From Xiphias gladius (lineage: Eukaryota > Chordata > Actinopteri > Istiophoriformes > Xiphiidae), in contig NC_053415.1 of NCBI RefSeq assembly GCF_016859285.1, forward strand, positions 26,517,001 through 26,581,000: a DNA stretch of 64,000 bases, read 5' to 3'. The position numbers were made by a program, and so were the translations under genes. Positions 56,741-64,000 of this stretch are shown in pieces (position 1 is the stretch's first letter; every line of letters starts with the position of its first letter). The notes below the pieces were generated by a model that was not told the origin of the DNA, did no database searches, and saw only the letters and a list, made by a program, of their open reading frames with translations.

Positions 56741-58319
56741 TGGTGGTTACGTGCCAAATTGTCGCATTTGCGTCCTCCCCCTAAATGTCGGCCTGTTACC
56801 TCACCCTCACATAATCATATACCAGGAGTCAGCTCTCACCTTTTTCAGAGCTTAACATTGTATCTGGTGAACAAAGCAGTTTGCATCTTTATAAAATATT
56901 CACTGACAGACCTTCGAGGTAGCCCGGCTCGTTAAATGACAACATTGAGAGAACAATAGATTCTCATATTACTCTCCTGTCGGCTCTTTCTCACACCTGT
57001 CTCTCTGGATTTCAGGCTATCACGTAATTGCTTGTCAGTATTGCTCCTCGGTCTGTTCCCCTTAACAGCCAATCAGTGTCTCGGTGCTGAGAACACGAGA
57101 CGGGAAAAACTGCGATTGCTGCGTGTCTCGTAAATGTCTCCCCCTCGGGATCAATATGGAACATTTCGGGGCCCTGATTCAAGTGGCTCACTTGTCACTC
57201 AGCTGCTATTGAATTTTTTTGTTTGTGTTCCTGTGAAGAGGACACTCTGCGGAGGTGCACACACGCACACATCGGAGTGAGTTTTCAAAGAAAATGAAAT
57301 GTCACACGCTGACGTTGTTTAGCAGCCTGGCCTCGTGCAGAATCCTTTGAGAGAACAGAACAGCCGTGGTCAGATGGGTTGTTGAGAAATGTATGTGTTT
57401 TATTAAACATTTTCCAGACACGGGGAGAATAAAGTGACTCCTCTCTCAGAAGAGCAAAAATAGTGTTCTGTTTACATTTTCAGTTCTCAGGAAGGGGTGA
57501 AGGGAAATGACAACCTGGGGACCGAGAGGATTTGAGGCAGAAAGGCTGTGGAAATTGAGATTGTTGATACTATCATACATGAACTATTTCCACATGTTGA
57601 GAACTTTAATTTTAAAACAAATCCATCCCACCCTAGATGATCTGCATCACACATTAATAAAACTACTGTCCTTTTTAAAGCAGTTGCCTTATTTTGAAAG
57701 GAGCAGTACCACGGCCCCCTGTTCTCTCCACTGCAGAGCAGCACGTCATTCAGAAGCTGTGGATTCCCAGTGGACTGTAAGTGACTTTAGTCCATAACCA
57801 GTTACGTCAGATAACGTTACTGACAGGGACCAAACGTGCAAAATTAACGGCAGAGCAACAGGTCAAACAGATAAATCAACTTCCGAACAATGGGGATGTC
57901 TCGAACATCTGAGGTTGATCAGGAGCTACAGTGTTTGATTCCAGTGGCGCCTGCGGGTCGCTGAGTAAGACTTTGTATTAAAACAGTAATTAGTTTATAT
58001 GTCCATTCGTCCATTTGTTGCATTATCGTTTAGTTTTTATCTGTTGATGAAAATGTAACAGTTCATCAGAGTTTTACAACGTTTCCTTTTATTTAGTTTT
58101 AGTCTCGTTTTCGTTGTGAAAAAGGGTCAAACATTTTTGTCATCGTTTTTGTTGTCTTAAAGCACTATCACCTGTCTCAGATAACAACTATACAAATACC
58201 TGTAATTTAGCACTTTAAAACAAAATAATAGCAAAAATAAAACATAACTGAGGTGTAGGAACACTGTTCAAAATTTGCATTAACCGTATGTAAGTATATA
58301 ACATGTACAACCAAATGCT

Positions 58320-58620
58320 GGTTAGCTTAAATTAGCTAGCAGCTAGCTTGGCTCTGTCCAAAGGTTTAAAAAATCCTCCTACCAGCACCTTTAATCTCAT
58401 TATATCTATTATGTTTAATTCATTAAAAAACTATAAAGTCAAAAAGTTGTGGTTTCAAGAGGCTAGTCAGTTTTTATGCTAAGCTAAGCTAACCGTCTCC
58501 GCGCTGTAGCTTCATATTTACCATACAGACACGAGAGGGATAACAATCTGACTCTCAGTCGTCTAAGTCTCGGCAAAGAGGGCACGTGAGCATATTTCCC
58601 AAATGTTCAAACTATCCTTT
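58320..58620. repeat. Foldback MITE with inverted halves
   Basis: The left part (GCTCTGTCCAAAGG, CTACCAGCACCTTTAATC) reads forward. The right part (GCTAAGCTAAGCTAACC, GTAGCTTCATATTTACCATA, AAACTATCCTTT) is the reverse complement of the family start seen at 56009 and 56531. The two arms identify a MITE with long terminal inverted repeats whose left tip is lost. Confidence 0.65.
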
Positions 58621-60016
58621 GCCCGTGAACACGCATTGGACAGGTGTCCAAATAGGTGTGTAATGTCCGAACTGACACCGGTGAAAGATTCTGAGCTGAA
58701 GGTGCACGTCGGCTCTCATCTTCCGCCACTGAGGCCCGCTAATGTGATTTCGACTATTACAACCGGGAAACGCTGGGGGACAAATGCTGGCAGGAGTGGG
58801 CGAGTGAAAAGACGAATGACAGGTGGTAAGCCAGAGGAAGAACGAGGCGGGAGTAAGAGGAGGGAAAGACAAAGGGCACGGAGCAGCGAAAATAGATGAG
58901 GGCAGAGGCAGGAAATGGCCGGAGGACTTTTAAGGACAGCGGCGTTGAAAACTTAAATTCGTACGATGAGACACGTGGTTAGAGATTTAGCCAAGGAAAT
59001 ATCCAAGAGGCCATTAATGACAAACGTGCTCGTGATCACAGGTTTAGAGGTAACAGAGCTGATGCGGTGCAGCAGGTTTCACATCAGACCTTAGAAGAAG
59101 CACCTTTGTCAGCCTCACTATTTAATTGTTGCTCACGAAATAACCGAGTTGACAATCGTGGTTACACCCAGGCTGCCGCACTGATTTTAAAAAAAAACAA
59201 ACAAAAAAAACAATTTCAACTCTCCATTCTCCTGTCCCGTATCCCAGCATTCTCTGGATGAGAGGAGGGATACGCCCTGAACAGGTTGTCCGTCTTTGGT
59301 AAAAGTAACACACCTCGACAAATAGACGCGCGCATTCATACCTACGCACAGATCGCGCAGAATACACTTTATTTTGCCAAGTAACCAGATTCGCACGTAC
59401 AAGCGTTGAGCGCTAATGACAAATCTGCAAACACACTCCACCAGCTGGCGCCGAACCTTTTGAAAGTGCTCTCCCACAGGTCTGGAGGAACTGCGCCTCA
59501 CTCCTGTGCAGTACATCAGATAAATCTCCTCACTTTTGTACGTCGTTTCTGCAGGATATTAATTCATTGAGCTGAATTTTAGATCTTGTAAAACAACAAC
59601 ACAACAAAGAATTTTGACTTGTGGGTGGGGAAAGTGTCTGGCATGATTGGGTACTTCAACTCTTTTGCCTCTCATTCCCACTGTGACTTCGTATTTTGGA
59701 TGTTTGCGTCTGGATGTTATTACCAATAATCAGTGTAGCCAACGCATCCACGGTCCTTGTCGCCACTGACTCCACTGGTTGGACCATGGGCTTTCTTCAA
59801 TACATAATCAATACTAGATACAGTAATGATAACAATAAATATAGGTAAGTGTTGTTCCCTTTTGTAAAGATTTGGAGTGTGTGTGTGTGTGTGTATTTGG
59901 TGGAGCAGTGTGTTGTTTGAGTGCCTGGGAGACTGGTGTGTATTCATGTTGAATTATACAGTCAAATATGGCAGAGACTCAGTCCAGAAACAGTGAAAGA
60001 CAGGGGGGACTTCTAA

Positions 60017-60047
<31 letters not shown>

Positions 60048-60158
60048 ACGAATGCAGTTTGTTCCTGCCAAGTGGCTCCATCTTAACAATTACTGTTGTC
60101 AAGGAAACTGAGTCTGTCCCTATCTCTTTTTCCAGCACAGAGGGCAGAGGATGAAAAG

Positions 60159-60160
<2 letters not shown>

Positions 60161-60217
<57 letters not shown>

Positions 60218-60250
60218 TGTGTGTGTGTGTGTGTCTGTGTCTGTGTCTGT
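60161..60250. repeat. GT microsatellite, mao intron 1
   Basis: GT run of about 40 units passing into CTGTGTCTGTGT hexamers. A CA run at 60019-60042 lies upstream. Confidence 0.95.
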
Positions 60251-60470
60251 CATAGGCTACTTTTGGGGACAGATTTCATATTAAAGACCAGTAAATTGGG
60301 GACAGCTTGTCCAAACGGGGACAGAGGACGTGTTCCCAATTGGGGAAAAAGCTGAATTCTGGGTCAGTGGTTAAGGTTAAGGTGAGGTAAGCAGTGTTAA
60401 TGGCTCCAGGAAATGACTGCAAGTCTATTTAAAGTCCCCAATAGTGACCTTGATCAACATTGAGTGTGAG
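60251..60470 (+). repeat. Teleost interspersed repeat rich in GGGGACAG
   Basis: The order CTACTTTTGGGGACAGATTT, GTAAATTGGGGACAGCTTG, GGGGACAGAGGACGTG, GGGTCAGTGGTTAAGGTTAA, CCAGGAAATGACTGCAAG and AAGTCCCCAATAGTGACC matches a common fish repeat that, like the one at 16500, is joined to a GT microsatellite. Recognised from memory. Confidence 0.6.
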
Positions 60471-61988
60471 AGTGTGCCTCTGTGTTTAGAAACCCGCCCC
60501 GTCTCCCACCGTGTACTTGGTACTGTGTCGCCTGTCCAACAGTGGACCGGTGAGCCAACGGGGTTACAGTTTGGAGGTCCACTGTCGGTCAGGCCGTAAA
60601 CCACGCTACCATGCTGCTGGGCGTAGTGCGGGGCAAATGATTATTTTCAGAATATGCGTAGAGGCAAGATGTTTAAATGTTAAAAACATTTTTGAGGGAA
60701 ACCAAGAAATCCTTTGTACGTATTCACGTCCCAGTCTGTGTTCACCACAGACAGGTCGACTGCAGGCTACGGAGGTTCCCTGGTTGACAGGTGGACCTCG
60801 GCCAGGGTTGCAAGTTCCCTCCTGACATGTTTAAAAAGAAAATTACAAAAGCAGTTTTCCATTCATATTATGAAGGAAGACCTTAAATAAAAGAATTTGA
60901 ATTTCTTCTTTGTTCGTTCAGAATGATTAGAAATAGGGGTCCACACTTGGTCGGCGTAGCCCGGCGTTCCGGCGTTGGTGAGGCAGGAATGGACTGTACG
61001 TGTGTGCACACGCGTGCGTGCATGTGCATGTGCTTTACTGCGGATCTGCACGAAAAGCTCCAGAAACCCGCTCAGGACTGTCAAGCACCTTCAGGTTAAA
61101 CACATAAATAACAGTGTTTCTGAAGACTGTACATTCAAGTACAAACAGCCAGCTTGTTTTGTTTTTTTGCTTTTTTTTTTTTTTTTCCCCCTTTCAAACA
61201 TCCCAGAGGGACCAGACAATTGGGTCAACCGGAGCCCCCAGGTGCTGTGGTGGAGAGGAGAGGAGCAGTGGTGGGGAACCAGGAGAGAGAGGGAAAAGAG
61301 ACAAAGTGTAAGCAGAGAGATGGGAGGACAAATACGACCTGTAGTAGAAGGAGAATTAGCGGGACAGAGACTCGCCAAACGATTCGCGCTCATCCGTTGT
61401 GTCTTTTTAGCTTCAGATTCTGTACATTAATGCAGCAGCAGATACGTGTGCTGTGTCTGAAGCAGCCTTATATCACACAAAATGCAACAGGGACTGGCTC
61501 CAGAGCTCAGAGGGGGCAGGTGGGATTTGTCTGAGATCATCAAGCTGAGAAAAACAGTCAAAAAGTGGTAACAGTGAAACGGAAATGCTCATTAGTGAAG
61601 GTGCAACATTTCCAAAGGCCACAACTCACTTCCACCTGAGAAAACATGTTTAGGGGTCGATTATTTATTAATTATTAACAATCTTTACTTTCAGATAGGC
61701 TTGTAAAATCTGCAGTAAAAAAATCATTAAACACACCTCTACGGAAATGAGGAGCAGATTGAACGATACGAAACGCACACAAAAGGTGCATTGTTAGCAG
61801 CTCAGTGAACTTCATGTTTAATGAGGACACAATGAGCCACAACTCTCTGCTCTCTGCTACATTTTGTTGTTTTGTTGAACTTGTCTTCCTCTTTCTTTCT
61901 GCCTCCCTGCACACTTTAATTTTTGGTTTTGTCATTGAGAGTTTCATGCAACACAAGTCAGTTCCGTTCCTCACAGCAACTTAATACC

Positions 61989-62351
61989 TAAAGGTCTGGC
62001 GCGTAGGATTAAGGGCAGAAATGGCCACAATATTCATAAGAATGTTTTCATAAGTGAAACTAAGAATCGTTGTGTTTTCATTGGCTGAGAATCAGCCCTT
62101 CATATCTACATAGGGAGCCTATCCTCTTCCACTGAGCTCCACCGTGTTGCAACGTCATGATCCTACAGTAGCCCAGAGTGGACAAACCAAAACCTGGCTC
62201 TGGGGAGGACCTTTTGCATTTTTCCGTTACCTGAAAGCCACCGTAGGTTCTCCCACACTATTGGAAAGGGAGGGGTGAGGGGAGGGGTACTCAGGTGGTT
62301 GCAGTCTGCAACCTCACCGCTAGATGCCACTAAATCCTACACACTGGTCCA
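61989..62351. repeat. Complete teleost MITE with terminal inverted repeats
   Basis: The left end AAAGGTCTGGCGCGTAGGAT and the right end CTAAATCCTACACACTGGTC are imperfect inverted repeats. Inside are ATATCTACATAGGGAGCC, ACAGTAGCCCAGAGTGGACA, TTACCTGAAAGCCACCGTAG and GTTGCAGTCTGCAACCTCAC, the familiar order of a very abundant fish element of about 360 bp. Frame 62324-62815 begins in it and is not a gene. Confidence 0.75.
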
Positions 62352-62810
62352 TCGATACACCCTCACAGAGCTGCACCTGCCTTTCTGTAGGCAGAGAATT
62401 TTGTCCCGTGCGCGCTGCGGGACACACAGATGTTCGGCACAATCAACCTGACTTCATCACATCTCCTCCCTTCTCTTGTCCGATTCCTTTCTTAAGTGCA
62501 CACTCGCATGAAAGGAGGGAGATGGAGCGCTGGATGCGCGCCAGCTGCGCCCCAGATGACAGGAAGACTGCGCTTCTAGGCGGCTGCGTCTGTTCGATAA
62601 AAATCAAGCATGTCTTTAGGTGCAGAAAGCCGCCAACAGCGTGTGAAAGCCGGCTCAGAGTGAGGACAGGAGGAGGAGGAGAAATGTGTGTTGCTCTCTC
62701 TTTGATTCTTCGCGGTTCCCACCAAAGACCGGCTGACCTTTTTCCTCCGTTTGTAGTCCCTTCGGGCAATGTTTTTCATGGCTGGGGTAGAACGGAAAAA
62801 CATCGGGTTA

Positions 62811-62995
62811 TTTAAAGGATAGGTTCACAACTTTGAAACAGGTTTTTGCTCGCTGTAATCATTCCTCCTGCTCATCCTGGCTTTTGAAGGAGCCCCGTTA
62901 AATCCCTTACCAATGCACTGTCGGTGTGAGTCATGGGGGTCGGAATCCACAGCCCTTGTTCTGTGCAAATCGTATATTCCAAAGTTAATTTAAAG
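62811..62995 (+). repeat. Partial teleost interspersed repeat (AAAGGATAGGTTCACAA)
   Basis: Begins TTTAAAGGATAGGTTCACAA and continues with TCATTCCTCCTGCTCATCCT and TGAGTCATGGGGGTCGGAAT, resembling a common fish family. The right end is missing. Confidence 0.5.
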
Positions 62996-63398
62996 TTAAT
63001 ACGAGGCTTCGGCAGTCTGAATTATTCAAGTCAAATGGGTATGGCCCAAAGTTACTGACTTTTTAGTATAATATCCCTCTTTGCTGTTGAGCACTATTGA
63101 GCTTTGGTGGAGGGATAGTAACACAAAGAGGGCAGCCGTGGTATGGGGTCGATGAGTTTTGCATTAGTCTAGAATGTTAATGCACGTTAACTGTCTTGGT
63201 TGCGATCGGCCTGTGAGCCCAGTCCTGGACACGCACACCGGCAGGGCCGCTAAAGGGACCAAAGAGACAGACAGAGCTCAAAAACCTGATGGATTTCTTT
63301 GACGGCCCGCCAGGATTTCTCCCCGTGTGCCCCGATGGCCGTTACACCACAGCTTGACATCAGTATGTATGTAACTGCCAATCCGATTGATTTAGCCT

Positions 63399-63460
63399 GC
63401 TTATTAATCAAAGGTGCCAGAGCGCTGGCCCAGATCGCTCCGGCCCACTTGAACCCCTGC
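63399..63460 (+). promoter_or_regulatory. Second copy (B) of the ndp-upstream module, in mao intron 1
   Basis: TTAATCAAAGGTGCCAGA, then 18 bases later CCGGCCCACTTGAACCCCTG. Compared with 36136-36182 it has 13 more bases in the middle and only a few substitutions in the two blocks. The copy includes ATCAAAGG, a TCF/LEF-type core that copy A lacks. AT-rich flanks contain TATTAATAAATTGCATTATA. Confidence 0.45.
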
Positions 63461-64000
63461 ATATTAATAAATTGCATTATAGCTCACAGTCCAGTTTCTC
63501 CCCTGATCATTCCTATGTCCCTGTCTGGCCATTGCTTTCAGCATGCCTCTCCCTGTACCTCGGGGCTGCCTGCATTGTGACCAGACCCCATTATTTTACC
63601 AGAAGACCAATGACTGACCTTGATGATCATACTAATATCATTGAATATTCTGCTTGTATTGCCAGTTTCATTTAGGCTACTTTAATGTCGTAACCAGCTA
63701 TACAGCATGTGGAAATAACAAGAGGCATATCCGTTGACTGGGTTGATAAAAGGAGTAAGTATTTAACATATTTTCCACTGTATATTCGGGGGGGACTGAT
63801 TGGTGTTTTCTCACTATTGGGGGGGTAACTCCCCAAAGAATGCATGGTTACGCACTAGCATAGAGGGAATTTAGTACTAGAAAGACTGCGAGTTTGGAAG
63901 ACGCCCACTTGATTTGTCTAAGTCAGTTTCAGAGAAGTATTATATGTGCGTTTTTGCACAGATAGAGGAGTGGATTTTGTACCCCATCACTTGCACTGAA

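Larger units (their letters stand above)
51044..64000 (+). other. mao: mao intron 1 (partial)
   Basis: No exon encoding the expected continuation (about LSAAKLL, then a VVLEAR block) was found on the + strand, so the rest of the window is taken as a first intron longer than 12.9 kb. Large first introns are also usual in mammalian MAO genes. It contains several MITEs, GT/CA microsatellites and a copy of the ndp-upstream module at 63399-63460. Open frames in it lack domains. Confidence 0.6.

Noticed and set aside
51044..64000. Search for mao exon 2 and for tRNA or microRNA genes (including miR-221/222 seeds, known near this block in mammals)
   Set aside because: No matching coding block, tRNA-like fold or miR-221/222 mature sequence was seen by eye.

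Overview
The window reads as nuclear DNA of a teleost fish, probably a percomorph. Four recognisable vertebrate genes lie head to tail on the + strand, split by GT-AG introns. The rest is dense CA/GT microsatellite, Tc1-like transposons, L2/CR1-type LINE fragments and short interspersed families typical of teleost genomes. No bacterial, organellar, CRISPR or viral features were seen.

Layout: (1) 1-1690, AT-rich upstream DNA. (2) 1694-3670, complete fundc1 (mitophagy receptor, 5 exons, 151 aa), poly(A) signal at 4367. (3) 4414-6040, decayed Tc1-like transposon on the minus strand with inverted ends of more than 200 bp. (4) 6469-17758, complete efhc2 (DM10-domain ciliary microtubule protein, 15 exons, 759 aa, plus one possible extra in-frame exon). 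(5) 17.8-36.5 kb, intergenic DNA with LINE pieces, MITEs, a GC-rich island and a candidate first exon for the next gene. (6) 36772-41557, complete coding part of ndp (norrin, two coding exons, 143 aa). (7) 42.8-50.9 kb, intergenic DNA with a 33-copy 22-bp minisatellite, a perfect hairpin and a LINE fragment. (8) 50989-51043, first coding exon of mao (monoamine oxidase). No second exon was recognised, so 51044-64000 is read as its first intron.

The order fundc1-efhc2-ndp-mao, all on one strand, matches human Xp11 (FUNDC1-EFHC2-NDP-MAOB), so this is a conserved synteny block. The genes do not form one pathway: they serve mitophagy, motile cilia, Norrin/Frizzled-4 signalling and amine oxidation.

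No new multi-gene system is evident. The most interesting unexplained signal is a short sequence module found near ndp in two orientations (35.8 and 36.15 kb) and again in the mao intron (63.4 kb). Others are an efhc2 exon candidate repeating the C-terminal motif NYSALL, an RFX X-box-like site before efhc2, and a perfect 12-bp-arm hairpin at 44.87 kb. Exon boundaries were read by eye from splice consensus, frame and family knowledge; no alignment was run.
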